DNA of 64,000 nucleotides, taken from an uncultured Cohaesibacter sp. GTDB taxonomy: Bacteria; Pseudomonadota; Alphaproteobacteria; Rhizobiales; Cohaesibacteraceae. Where the stretch lies: NCBI RefSeq assembly GCF_963676275.1, contig NZ_OY781091.1, positions 1,404,775 through 1,468,774 on the forward strand, in the 5' to 3' direction. This document shows, one piece after another, positions 54,759 to 63,435 of the stretch. The notes under the pieces were generated by a model that was not told the origin of the DNA, ran no database searches, and worked only from the letters and a program-made list of their open reading frames with translations. Position numbers and translations under genes: made by a program. Every line of letters starts with the position of its first letter. Positions within the stretch are counted from its first letter, which is position 1.

Positions 54759-55379
54759 TTACTTTACGTTGTTGGCTGCTCTGTGCGTATCGGTGACCGA
54801 CAATCTCGCGACTAGAAAATCAAGCTCGTCTTCCAGCTGTTGCCCACTAAGGCCAACGAACCGGCCTTCCATGCTGAAGGTTACCATCCCATGCACTGCT
54901 GCAAAACATGTCCTGCTGCGGATAGAGAGCGCTTCCTGATCCAGCGTAGGACTGATATTGGCAAGCTCGCGCTCAATCAATGCCAGGAGCTCTACGTTCT
55001 GAGCCTTGTGCTCGTCTGGAATTGCGTCATCATCTGGCAAGTGATGTTCAAACAATCCGCGCCACAAATTTGGCTGACTATAGGCGAAATGCATATAACT
55101 GCGTGCCAACATCTTGAGCCGTTCAAGCGGATCGTCTGATTGTTGCATCGATTGTGAAAACAATTCGTTCATTTGAGTGAGCGTAACGCCGTTCACCGCG
55201 ATGATGAGCGCATCAATGTCAGGGAAATGCTTGTAAACGGAACCGACGGAATACCCGGCTTTCGAAGCGATGGTTCTGATCTGCACCGCCTTCAGACCGT
55301 CTTCGCGCATCAACGCGACAGCAGCCTCTAACACACGCCTTCCGGTCTCTATGCTTTTCGTTTTCTGAATGCCTGTCAT
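54759..55379 (-). CDS. TetR family regulator of the pspA-aas module
   Basis: 206 residues from ATG 55379 with AAGGA 8 bases upstream. An in-frame ATG at 55415 lies inside an operator palindrome, so it is unlikely. Helix-turn-helix: RRVLEAAVALMREDGLKAVQIRTIASKAGYSVGSVYKHFPDIDALI. The C-terminal domain contains AYSQPNLWRGLFEHHLPDD and AAVHGMVTFSMEGRFVGL, the TetR_C pattern with a WG/WRGLF-type motif. It is divergent from pspA and flanks two palindromes, so it probably represses both itself and the module. Confidence 0.88.
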   Translation of the reverse strand: MTGIQKTKSIETGRRVLEAAVALMREDGLKAVQIRTIASKAGYSVGSVYKHFPDIDALIIAVNGVTLTQMNELFSQSMQQSDDPLERLKMLARSYMHFAYSQPNLWRGLFEHHLPDDDAIPDEHKAQNVELLALIERELANISPTLDQEALSIRSRTCFAAVHGMVTFSMEGRFVGLSGQQLEDELDFLVARLSVTDTHRAANNVK

Positions 55380-55401
55380 TCGCGGGTCCTTGATCAAAAA
55401 T

Positions 55402-55414
55402 TGAACAACGTTCA
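55402..55414. promoter_or_regulatory. Palindromic operator 1 in the tetR-pspA promoter region
   Basis: TGAACAACGTTCA, arms TGAAC and GTTCA. It lies 23 bases upstream of the TetR start. Confidence 0.75.
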
Positions 55415-55458
55415 TTTTTTAATTGACAATGCCAAACCATTGTGGCTTTGTCAAACAA

Positions 55459-55471
55459 TGAACATTGTTCA
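55459..55471. promoter_or_regulatory. Palindromic operator 2 in the tetR-pspA promoter region
   Basis: TGAACATTGTTCA, same arms as the site at 55402 with a different centre, 57 bases apart. It ends 16 bases before the pspA ATG at 55488, so binding here would block pspA transcription. Confidence 0.75.
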
Positions 55472-55487
55472 CTTATTGGGGGAAGCC

Positions 55488-56162
55488 ATGAGTAAATTGA
55501 TATCCACCATAAAAGCCATCTTTGTTGGCAGTCTTGCCGCCAAGAGCGGTGATCTCAGTCATCTGTCGCTTCAGCAGCAAATGCGCGAAGCGGGTCAACA
55601 GGTCTTGAAGGCACGAAAAGCTGTCGCCCTCGCCAAAGCACAGCATGAGCAGGATGGCCGTCGTCTGAACAAGATCGTTGCGGATATCAACGAACTTGAA
55701 GAGCGTGCTCGTGCCGCACTCCAGAAAGGGCAGGAAGTCCTTGCCAGAGATGCGGCAATTGCGATTGCCAGCCTCGAAGATGAGCGAGATGACTTGGCAA
55801 AAACAGTTTCAGCCTTCGAGAAGGATCTCTCTGTTCTGGTTGCCAACTTGCGGCAGCTTGAAGGCCGACTGCGAGCGTTGCAGCGTGGGCAGCGAGTTGC
55901 CAAAGTTCGCCAGACTGTTCATTCAGCAGGCAACGTGATCGATCTTTCCACGCTGAGCGAAGCTGAAGATACCCTGTGCGCCATTCAGGAGCGACAAGAA
56001 AGGCAACAGCTTGCAGATGAGGCGTTCAGAACCCTGTCTGCATCCGATAGATCAGATACCCTCATCAAACGTCTGTCCGATGCAGGTTGTGGGGCTCCCA
56101 TCGACGCCTCCGTTGACGCCGTGCTCAAGCGGCTGAAGAACCCAGCGCCAAGAAGCGCCTGA
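55488..56162 (+). CDS. pspA: PspA/IM30 family membrane-stress protein
   Basis: 224 residues from ATG 55488, which has GGGGGAAG 4 bases upstream. It starts with an amphipathic helix (MSKLISTIKAIFVGS) and is a long antiparallel coiled coil (LQQQMREAGQQVLKARKAVALAKAQHEQDGRRL, DERDDLAKTVSAFEKDLSVLVANLRQLEGRLRALQRGQRVAKVRQ). The ALQRG and AKVR features mark the PspA family, which binds damaged inner membrane and keeps the proton gradient. No pspB/pspC/pspF are here; control by a TetR regulator is different from the E. coli sigma-54 scheme. Confidence 0.88.
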   Translation: MSKLISTIKAIFVGSLAAKSGDLSHLSLQQQMREAGQQVLKARKAVALAKAQHEQDGRRLNKIVADINELEERARAALQKGQEVLARDAAIAIASLEDERDDLAKTVSAFEKDLSVLVANLRQLEGRLRALQRGQRVAKVRQTVHSAGNVIDLSTLSEAEDTLCAIQERQERQQLADEAFRTLSASDRSDTLIKRLSDAGCGAPIDASVDAVLKRLKNPAPRSA

Positions 56163-56214
56163 CCTCCCTACAAACTCTATGCCCTATCAACTTTCGCTCT
56201 AAAGGATCGAACTC

Positions 56215-56496
56215 ATGCAGGACACAATCAACAAGCATTCCAACAGCTGGCATCTCTTCACCTTAGCCACGTTCATCATCGCTGCCGCGATGATGGCCGG
56301 TGGCATCTACTTTTTGGAAGCCAGCTTCTCCGCCAAGGGCTTCTACGCCATGTCTGCGATCATGTTGGTTCATACTTCCGTGACGCTGACCAAGACCATG
56401 CGTGACAAAGAAGAGTCAGAGAAATTTTACAACAGGATTGAAGAAGCAAAAACCGAGAAGCTTCTCATGGATATCGGCAACTCCGATCATGGGTAA
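56215..56496 (+). CDS. YiaA/YiaB family two-helix membrane protein
   Basis: 93 residues: two hydrophobic helices (WHLFTLATFIIAAAMMAGGIYFLEAS and GFYAMSAIMLVHTSVTLTKTMRD) joined by a short loop, the YiaAB pattern, followed by a charged cytoplasmic tail (KEESEKFYNRIEEAKTEKLL). YiaA proteins are inner-membrane proteins often found beside pspA; in some genomes the domain is fused to it. It lies 52 bases after pspA and 100 before aas, in the same operon. Confidence 0.85.
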   Translation: MQDTINKHSNSWHLFTLATFIIAAAMMAGGIYFLEASFSAKGFYAMSAIMLVHTSVTLTKTMRDKEESEKFYNRIEEAKTEKLLMDIGNSDHG

Positions 56497-56596
56497 TAAG
56501 CCCTTTTTTGCGCAGTAAAAACAATCAGTAGTAGACAATTTCGCCTTACTTAAAAGGGCTCTATATGCAGCCCGGCTTTGTTCAAGGACATAAGAC

Positions 56597-59500
56597 ATGA
56601 CACAGTCATTGATGAAAAGTAGACGGTTTGCTCCCCTTTTCTGGACGCAATTTCTGTCTGCCTTCAACGATAATTTTCTGAAGAATGCGCTGGTTTTTCT
56701 GATCCTGTTTCGGGTGGAAGAGGGGTCTGCCACCCTTATTACCCTCGCTGGCGCAATCTTCATTGCCCCCTTCCTGCTTTTGTCCGCCCTGGGTGGTCAG
56801 ATTGCTGACCGGCATGACAAGGCAGCTGTGGCCAGAAAACTCAAACTGGCCGAGGCAGGAGCGGCAGTTCTTGCTGTTGGTGGCATGATGTTCGCGTCAC
56901 TCCCTGTGCTCTTTGTCGCCTTGTTTCTGTTTGGCTTGATCTCTGCGCTCTTCAGCCCAATCAAATACGGCCTGCCGCCCGATCATCTTGAACCATCAGA
57001 ACTGCCAGCAGCCAATGCATGGGTAGAGGCAGGGACTTTCATGGCTATTCTGGGCGGCACGATCGGAGCAGGCCTGTTGTTCACACAGGGCATGGCAACT
57101 GTGATATTCGGCCCGTTGATGATTGCGCTGGCAGCAGGCTGCTACTGGTTCAGCCGGCATATCCCATCCACGGCCATCGCTGCACCTCATTTGAAGATCG
57201 ACCGCAACATCTTCCGCTCCACGAAATCAATTCTCGTCGATCTGTATGGGGAGAAGCGGCTCTTCAAGGCCGCTGCCATGAACAGTTGGTTCTGGTTCAG
57301 CGGAGCGATCGTTATGTCAATTTTGCCGATTTTGGTGAAAGACATCCTTGGCGGTGGAGAGCTGGCCGTCACCTTTTTTCTCACTGTCTTTGCCATCTCT
57401 ATTGGCGTCGGCTCCGCTTTGGCCGCATGGCTGAGTGCTGGGCGGGTCAATCTGTTGCCTGCGCTTTTTGGCACCGCTCTGATCGGATTCTTCTGCTTCG
57501 ATCTCTTTATGGTTCTTGATGGTTTGCCTGACTTTGCTCCAACAGCCTCGCTCCATAACTTTATTATGCGGGATGGTGTCATTCATGTTGCCCTGGACTT
57601 GGCTGGTCTGGCGATTGCCGGAGCAATGCTTGTTGTGCCGACATTCACTGCGTTGCAAAGCTGGGCATCGCAAGAGCGGCGTGCTCGGACGATCGCCGGG
57701 TCCAACGCCTTGGGCGCTGCCGTCATGGTCGTTGGTTCTCTGGCTCTCGCTTCTGCTCAGAACTTCGGGGCGACCGTGGCTGAAGTCATGCTTGCCTTGG
57801 CTGTTCTCAATACGATTGCCCTCCTTGTCATGATCAGGATCGTGCCAACCGCCCCGGCTCGGGACTTTATGTCCATCCTTTATCGCTGCATCTTCCGGAT
57901 GGAAGTCAAGGGCATCGAAAATCTGGAGAAAGCGGGGGAAGCGCCCATTCTTGCGCTTAATCACGTCAGCTATCTCGATGCTGCGGCCGCTCTCACCTTG
58001 ACCGACAAGGCTCCTACCTTCGCGATTGACTACCACGTAGCGCAAGTCTGGTGGATTCGTCCGTTCCTCAAGCTTGCCAACGCGCTGCCCATCAACCCCG
58101 CCAAACCCATGGCCACCCGCTCTCTGATCAAGGTGGTAGAATCCGGCGAACCGATGGTCATTTTTCCAGAAGGACGGCTAACTGTGACCGGATCATTGAT
58201 GAAGGTCTATGACGGTGCTGCCATGGTTGCTGACAGAACGGGCGCAAAGGTTGTCCCGATCCGCATCGACGGGCTGGAGCGCACACCATTTTCCTATCTC
58301 AACCCCAATCAGGTACGCAAAAGTCTGTTTCCCAAGCTCACCATCACCATTCTTGAGCCGCGCTCATTGTCAGTCGATCAGGAGCTCAAGGGACGCAAAC
58401 GCCGCGCAGCAGCGGGATCGAAGCTTTATGAGATCATGTCTGAACTGATGTTCAGCACGTCGATGAATGACAAGGCAACCATTGTGGACCGTGTCATCAA
58501 GACAGCCCATGAGCGAGGCATGAAAAGCAACGCCTTGGAAGATCCTGTTTCCGGTCGCCTGAGCTACAGAAAGCTTCTACTGGGAACAGCCGTGCTGGCG
58601 CGAAAATTCGCCAATCTGCTTGCAGATGAGCAGCATGCCGGCGTCATGTTGCCCAATGCCAATGGGACCGTTGTGACAACACTGGCGCTGATGTCGGCAG
58701 GCAAGGTGCCCGCCATGATCAACTTCACGGCAGGATCACAAAATATGCTGTCGGCTTGTCAGACCACGAAGGTGAAGAAGATCCTCACATCGCGTGCTTT
58801 CCTGACGCAGGCCAAACTGGAAGAGCTCGTTGCGTCTCTTTCCCATGACGTTGAGTTTCTGATGCTGGAAGATATTCGCCAGGACATCTCTCTGTTTGAA
58901 AAACTCGGCGGCTATTTCGGTCGCAAGAAGACACTGGTCAAGCGAGACATTGATGACGTGGCCGTCATTCTCTTCACGTCCGGTTCTGAAGGGCGCCCGA
59001 AGGGTGTCGTGCTGAGCCATCGCAACATTCTTGCCAACGCCACACAGGCGGCAGCACGGATCGATTTCACGCCGACCGACAAATTGTTCAATGTTCTACC
59101 TATGTTTCATTCCTTCGGTCTGACGGCAGGCACAATCCTCCCGCTTGTCTCTGGTGTGCCGGTCTATCTGTATCCATCGCCACTGCATTACCGCATTGTG
59201 CCTGAACTGATCTACGGATCGAATGCGACCATTCTGTTCGGAACAGATACCTTCCTGTCCGGCTATGCCAGAACGGCCCATGCTTATGACTTCCGCTCTT
59301 TGCGCTATTGCTTTTCCGGGGCGGAGCCGGTTAAGCCGTCAACGCAAATGACCTATATGCAGCGGTTTGGTCTGCGTATTCTGGAAGGCTATGGGCTAAC
59401 CGAGGCCGCACCTGTCATTGCCATCAACACCCCGATGTTTAACAAGCCCGGATCAGTTGGCAAATTGCTGCCCGGTATCAAAACCAGGCTTGAGGCTGTG

Positions 59501-59995
59501 CCGGGCGTGGAAAATGGCAAGCGCCTGAGTATCGCTGGTCCGAATGTGATGCTCGGTTATTTGCTGCATGACAATCCGGGCAAGATCGTACCGCTTGATG
59601 GCGGCTGGCACGATACTGGTGACATTGTCGATATTGATGAAGACGGCTTTGTGACGATCAAGGGACGCGCGAAACGCTTCGCCAAGATCGGCGGAGAAAT
59701 GGTCTCGCTGGCTGCTGTGGAGGAGATCGCAGGAGAGCTTTGGCCAGAAGCGCTCTCTGCTGTTGCCGCCATCAAGGATGAACGCAAGGGCGAGAAACTG
59801 ATCCTGATCACAGAGCAACCAAACGCGACACGCGCCGATTTCCTCGACTTTGCCAAACGGCGGGGGGCGCAAGATCTGATGATCCCGTCGAATGTGCGGT
59901 CTGTCCCTAAAGTGCCTGTTCTCGGATCTGGCAAACTGGACTTTGCGGCAGTCGATCGTTTGATCGAAGAAACCAAAAACTCATTGGCAGCTTAA
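56597..59995 (+). CDS. aas: Aas-type fusion: lysophospholipid transporter + acyltransferase + acyl-ACP ligase
   Basis: 1132 residues. Residues 1-400 are a major-facilitator domain of the LplT type (FWTQFLSAFNDNFLKNALVFL start). Residues about 425-620 are a PlsC acyltransferase with LNHVSYLDAAA (H-x4-D) and VIFPEGRLTVTGSLMKVYDG. Residues about 640-1130 are an AMP-binding ligase with VILFTSGSEGRPKGVVLSH, EGYGLTEAAPVIAINTP and WHDTGDIVDIDEDGFVTIKGR. Together the domains import lysophospholipids across the inner membrane and re-acylate them with activated fatty acids, so this is a phospholipid repair enzyme. Co-transcribed with pspA and the lipase-like gene. Confidence 0.94.
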   Translation: MTQSLMKSRRFAPLFWTQFLSAFNDNFLKNALVFLILFRVEEGSATLITLAGAIFIAPFLLLSALGGQIADRHDKAAVARKLKLAEAGAAVLAVGGMMFASLPVLFVALFLFGLISALFSPIKYGLPPDHLEPSELPAANAWVEAGTFMAILGGTIGAGLLFTQGMATVIFGPLMIALAAGCYWFSRHIPSTAIAAPHLKIDRNIFRSTKSILVDLYGEKRLFKAAAMNSWFWFSGAIVMSILPILVKDILGGGELAVTFFLTVFAISIGVGSALAAWLSAGRVNLLPALFGTALIGFFCFDLFMVLDGLPDFAPTASLHNFIMRDGVIHVALDLAGLAIAGAMLVVPTFTALQSWASQERRARTIAGSNALGAAVMVVGSLALASAQNFGATVAEVMLALAVLNTIALLVMIRIVPTAPARDFMSILYRCIFRMEVKGIENLEKAGEAPILALNHVSYLDAAAALTLTDKAPTFAIDYHVAQVWWIRPFLKLANALPINPAKPMATRSLIKVVESGEPMVIFPEGRLTVTGSLMKVYDGAAMVADRTGAKVVPIRIDGLERTPFSYLNPNQVRKSLFPKLTITILEPRSLSVDQELKGRKRRAAAGSKLYEIMSELMFSTSMNDKATIVDRVIKTAHERGMKSNALEDPVSGRLSYRKLLLGTAVLARKFANLLADEQHAGVMLPNANGTVVTTLALMSAGKVPAMINFTAGSQNMLSACQTTKVKKILTSRAFLTQAKLEELVASLSHDVEFLMLEDIRQDISLFEKLGGYFGRKKTLVKRDIDDVAVILFTSGSEGRPKGVVLSHRNILANATQAAARIDFTPTDKLFNVLPMFHSFGLTAGTILPLVSGVPVYLYPSPLHYRIVPELIYGSNATILFGTDTFLSGYARTAHAYDFRSLRYCFSGAEPVKPSTQMTYMQRFGLRILEGYGLTEAAPVIAINTPMFNKPGSVGKLLPGIKTRLEAVPGVENGKRLSIAGPNVMLGYLLHDNPGKIVPLDGGWHDTGDIVDIDEDGFVTIKGRAKRFAKIGGEMVSLAAVEEIAGELWPEALSAVAAIKDERKGEKLILITEQPNATRADFLDFAKRRGAQDLMIPSNVRSVPKVPVLGSGKLDFAAVDRLIEETKNSLAA

Positions 59996-60005
59996 GGGTT
60001 TGAGA

Positions 60006-60764
60006 ATGAAACGCACTCTGCTTGGTCGCATTTTCACGATCGCAATGACCGCAGTAGCGGCGATGCAACTCCAGACCAGCGACCTTGCTGCATCTGAAAA
60101 GCAAGGCCGGGTTCAAGAAAGGGTCATTCTTATTCATGGCTTGGGGCGAACGACACACTCCATGGGGCACCTTTCGAGAAGGTTGGAAGAGGCTGGCTAT
60201 GACGTTGTGAGGATCGGATACCACTCCCTTGGTGACGATCCTGAAACGATCATCAAAGATGTATCACAGCAGATCAATACCTGCTGTCTGGCCTACCCTG
60301 GAGTGACGCATTTTGTCGGGCACTCTTTGGGAGGCCTCATCATCAGAGCCTATTTGGAACAAAACCACCCAAACAACTTGGGTCGTGTGGTTCTGCTGGG
60401 GTCTCCAAGCGGTGGAACTGAAGTCGTCGACAATCTTCGAAGCTACGCTTGGTTCAGATGGTTGGGGCCAACGACGTTGTCGCTTGGCTCCGATTTGCAT
60501 CACTATCCCGATGGAAGACAGGCTCCAGACTACAGCCTGGGCATCATTGCGGGGCATTCAAATCTGATTTCAATTATGAATGACCCGCTGCTGCCGGGCG
60601 ACGATGACGGTCTGGTCTCGGTCTTGTCCACGAAAGTAGATGGTATGAAAGACTTTATAGTGGTTCATTCCACACATGCAGGCCTGCGAACCAGCAAGTT
60701 CGTTGCCTCACAGGTCGTCCATTTCCTCCAAAATGAGAGCTTCAGCACGGAAGATATGCAGTAA
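60006..60764 (+). CDS. Exported lipase-like alpha/beta hydrolase
   Basis: 252 residues from ATG 60006, 10 bases after the aas stop. Signal peptide about 1-30 (ending SDLAAS). Alpha/beta-hydrolase core: RVILIHGLGRTTHSM for the oxyanion hole, the nucleophile elbow VGHSLGG (Ser near 103), an Asp in GDDDGLVSV and a His in VVHSTHAGLR. It lacks a long lid domain. A periplasmic lipase next to Aas could release lysophospholipids or fatty acids, or remove oxidised acyl chains. Substrate inferred from context only. Confidence 0.85.
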   Translation: MKRTLLGRIFTIAMTAVAAMQLQTSDLAASEKQGRVQERVILIHGLGRTTHSMGHLSRRLEEAGYDVVRIGYHSLGDDPETIIKDVSQQINTCCLAYPGVTHFVGHSLGGLIIRAYLEQNHPNNLGRVVLLGSPSGGTEVVDNLRSYAWFRWLGPTTLSLGSDLHHYPDGRQAPDYSLGIIAGHSNLISIMNDPLLPGDDDGLVSVLSTKVDGMKDFIVVHSTHAGLRTSKFVASQVVHFLQNESFSTEDMQ

Positions 60765-61266
60765 ACCATAAAGGCATCACTCGAAAGTGAGAATGGCCAT
60801 CGAGTTGAACACAACCTGTCCAGTTTGCCGCAAATAACTTGAATCGCAGCTTGATCAGCGCGGTGCTGCAAAGGTCTCAAAGGTGCACACAATCGGTGCT
60901 TTTTGTGCTCCATTGCTGCAACACAAACAAATGGCAGCTTTTGGGATGCGCATCAGAGCCACCCTTAAACAGTCGAATGACCGCATTGGGCCGCGATTAC
61001 CAGTACGATTGAATATTGAAAAAGCCAGATGATTTTGCGCCGCACCAGTCCGGTTCGAGCCCATTAGAGACATTGAAAGTGGAGGGCTTTTCGCAATAGC
61101 GAAAGGGGGGACAGGAAACCGGCCCACCGCTGCCATTCGGCAGATGCGAAATCCTCAAACGCATCTTCCCCGTTTCGGACGTTCACTAAAATCGGGTTTC
61201 CCAAGAAATGGATGTGACGGACACCAGACGTCGGGTCCTATTCTTGGAGAGTAAGAGGATTCGGGC
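60765..61266. other. Non-coding stretch, possibly a degenerate repeated tract
   Basis: About 500 bases. A minus-strand open frame at 60855-61136 has Cys/Arg-rich, low-quality composition that reminds me of spurious frames in dispersed alphaproteobacterial intergenic tracts; I do not count it as a gene. Confidence 0.4.
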
Positions 61267-61734
61267 TTATTCCAGCTCGATGCGGACGGTTATGCTCCTA
61301 TCGAAGTCATCCATCGTTTCCAACGGCGTTGAAATAGCCCCCAAGGTGACGAGGCCGTCATAGAGATCCTTGGAGACTTCTTCTCGCTTATATGGAATGG
61401 CCAGTTCATCGGTTCCAGGCGAATAGACAATATCGCCATTGAGCCAACCGCTGTGCAGATCGTTGGCGTCTACTGGAAACTCATCGCTGATTGAACCACA
61501 AAACCCCGAAGAGCCTCTGTATAGCTTGGCGGAATATGGCAGTTTGGCGATGAGCGCCTGAGACGTTTTGCTGTCGTTTAGCACGGCCGGAACCACAGCG
61601 TCTCCGATAATTATTCGAACTTTTGTGCCGTCCACAACACCGCGGCTCGGAAGGGTCGTGCCAGCGTGGCTTCCCGCCACAAACGCGATTGAGAAAAATG
61701 ACAGCAAAGCCAGCAATAGTCCTGATTTGATCAT
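61267..61734 (-). CDS. Exported cyclophilin-like fold protein
   Basis: 155 residues from ATG 61734, with GGGGG 7 bases upstream. Signal peptide 1-24 (ending GSHA). The mature part, KVRIIIGDAVVPAVLNDSKTSQALIAKLPYS-like, then GFCGSI, DLHSGWLNGDIVYSPGTDELAIPYKRE and LVTLGAI, fits the cyclophilin-like (Cyclophil_like) domain family. That family has the cyclophilin barrel but generally not the isomerase site; function unknown. The start abuts the stop of a small broken frame. Confidence 0.82.
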   Translation of the reverse strand: MIKSGLLLALLSFFSIAFVAGSHAGTTLPSRGVVDGTKVRIIIGDAVVPAVLNDSKTSQALIAKLPYSAKLYRGSSGFCGSISDEFPVDANDLHSGWLNGDIVYSPGTDELAIPYKREEVSKDLYDGLVTLGAISTPLETMDDFDRSITVRIELE

Positions 61735-61735
61735 G

Positions 61736-61873
61736 TTAACCCCCAGAATTTGATTTCGGTATCCATTGATTGCCGTCAGGTGTCTGCGCCCGCGTCGGGC
61801 CCGCAGCAAAAACCCCGCCGCCCATCGTTGCAGCCAGCAGCAGCTCCGATTTCAGAAACTAAGGTCGGTTCAT
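61736..61873 (-). pseudogene. Small exported-peptide frame interrupted by an amber codon
   Basis: From ATG 61871-61873 the frame reads MNRP, TAG, then FLKSELLLAATMGGGVFAAG and PTRAQTPDGNQWIPKSNSGG, ending at TAA 61736-61738, one base before the cyclophilin-like start. The part after the stop looks like a signal peptide with cleavage near TRAQ, leaving about 14 residues. The TAG at codon 5 makes it a likely pseudogene or the remains of a larger exported protein; a start after the amber codon would need a rare codon such as CTG. Confidence 0.45.
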
Positions 61874-62151
61874 TCGGCCCTATCCTGTTTCTTCATGCCT
61901 GAATGGCACATTCTAGCATGAAGTGATCTGCAAGATTATCCATGGAAACAGAATGGATTCTTGAGGCAAATACATAAATCGAACGTTCCAATGCAGATAT
62001 TGGCCGGTAAGTTACCATTGCCAATGCCACGCTCTTAACTATCTGCCAACCATACACATTGGTAATAGGTGTGGTTTTGCAAACATTAACACCACTTAAA
62101 CGAGAGGCGGATATTTTTGCCTAAGAATAAATCTATAGGTAATGGTGTCTT

Positions 62152-63435
62152 ATGGCCAGCACGCTATTCCGCAAAGAGGCACTTGCTGCAGCGAGTAAAA
62201 TTGAGACTGTTCCGGAAGCAATGCGCGTTACCGGGTCTGCAATCCGTATTTCGTCGATCTTGATCGCTCTGGCTATCGTGTTATCGATTGGCTGGGCAAT
62301 GGTGGTTCGTGTCCCTATCCATGTTAGTGGCTTTGGACTTCTTGTGGCTGAAGATGGCGTTCTCATCTCTTCCGCGCCCTCGACATCGTCTGGTTATGTA
62401 GCCAAGATTCTGGTTCGTAAAAATCAAACCGTTTCACAAGGCACTCTGCTTGCCACACTTCGCCTGACAGATCGAGAGGCTGAACTACACAAGCAAGAGC
62501 GCGAATTGACTTTGCTCAAAAGCAGCAAGAAGGACAGAGAAGCCATTCTTAAGTCTCAAACGGCGCTCAAGCTGGCTACAGCTGAGGATGGCGTTGCTGC
62601 TCAAAAAGAACGAATTCGCTATTTGACAAGCAAAAGAGACTGGCTGCTGGATCGACAGAAAACGCTGACCGGGCTTCACGACAAAGGTATTATCTCACAG
62701 GAAACCCTAGCGAATGCACATCTTACAGCAGATGCTTCGGAAGATGCGTTGGCAAGCGCCAAGTCTGAGCTGATCCAACAGCAGACAGAGATACAAACGA
62801 TCAAATTCGCACAAGCCAATGAGATACTAGAGAACAAGCTCGAAATTGAACGTCAGGAAGCTGACTTGATGGCCACAAGAGAAGCCATCAGCAAGGACAG
62901 CGAAATTACAGCCGATATCACTGGTGAAGTCGTCCGCATTAACACGCACCCGGGAAAACTGGTATCGACCGGCGAAACACTCTTCGAGATTACGCCCCGC
63001 ACAGAGGGAGCCTTGAAAGCTGTCGCTTTTGTTCCCATGGATGAAGGGAAGCGTTTGAAACTTGACGATAGGGTATTGCTGACCCCTTCCAGTCTTCCGT
63101 CTGCCATGCACGCCCAAATGATTGGCTCCGTGGCAGAGATATCTCCGCTACCGATATCCAAAGAAGCATTGAGGCAAACGGTCGGAGATGACGGGTTGAT
63201 CGAAATGATCACCGCGCATGGAGCGGTGTTTGAGGTCTGGATCGATCTACCCGTAAGCCAGAATACCGGTAATGGATATCTTTGGACATCCAACGAAGCG
63301 TCAGATCTGACCATAAGCTCAGGAACATCATTTAGTGCCAGCATCACTGTTGAACAAAGACCGTTGCTGGCTCTGGCGATACCGGCGTTAAAGCGTTTCC
63401 TCGGAGAACCCACGAACCTTTGGGCGGGGCGCTGA
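62152..63435 (+). CDS. HlyD-family secretion protein, NHLM bacteriocin-type export adaptor
   Basis: 427 residues from ATG 62152. N-terminal cytoplasmic part, one membrane helix at about 32-53 (ISSILIALAIVLSIGWAMVVRVP), a lipoyl-like half (VHVSGFGLL type, SGYVAKILVRKNQTVSQGTLLATL), a long coiled coil (about 115-255) and a beta-barrel end. It connects an inner-membrane exporter to the outside. Its ATGA stop/start overlap with the C39 peptidase-ABC gene, and its short form, match the secretion protein of NHLM-type peptide systems. Confidence 0.83.
   Translation: MASTLFRKEALAAASKIETVPEAMRVTGSAIRISSILIALAIVLSIGWAMVVRVPIHVSGFGLLVAEDGVLISSAPSTSSGYVAKILVRKNQTVSQGTLLATLRLTDREAELHKQERELTLLKSSKKDREAILKSQTALKLATAEDGVAAQKERIRYLTSKRDWLLDRQKTLTGLHDKGIISQETLANAHLTADASEDALASAKSELIQQQTEIQTIKFAQANEILENKLEIERQEADLMATREAISKDSEITADITGEVVRINTHPGKLVSTGETLFEITPRTEGALKAVAFVPMDEGKRLKLDDRVLLTPSSLPSAMHAQMIGSVAEISPLPISKEALRQTVGDDGLIEMITAHGAVFEVWIDLPVSQNTGNGYLWTSNEASDLTISSGTSFSASITVEQRPLLALAIPALKRFLGEPTNLWAGR

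Noticed and set aside
60855-61136. A 93-codon minus-strand frame
   Set aside because: Cys/Arg-rich and without start signal; it resembles spurious frames in dispersed intergenic tracts rather than a protein.
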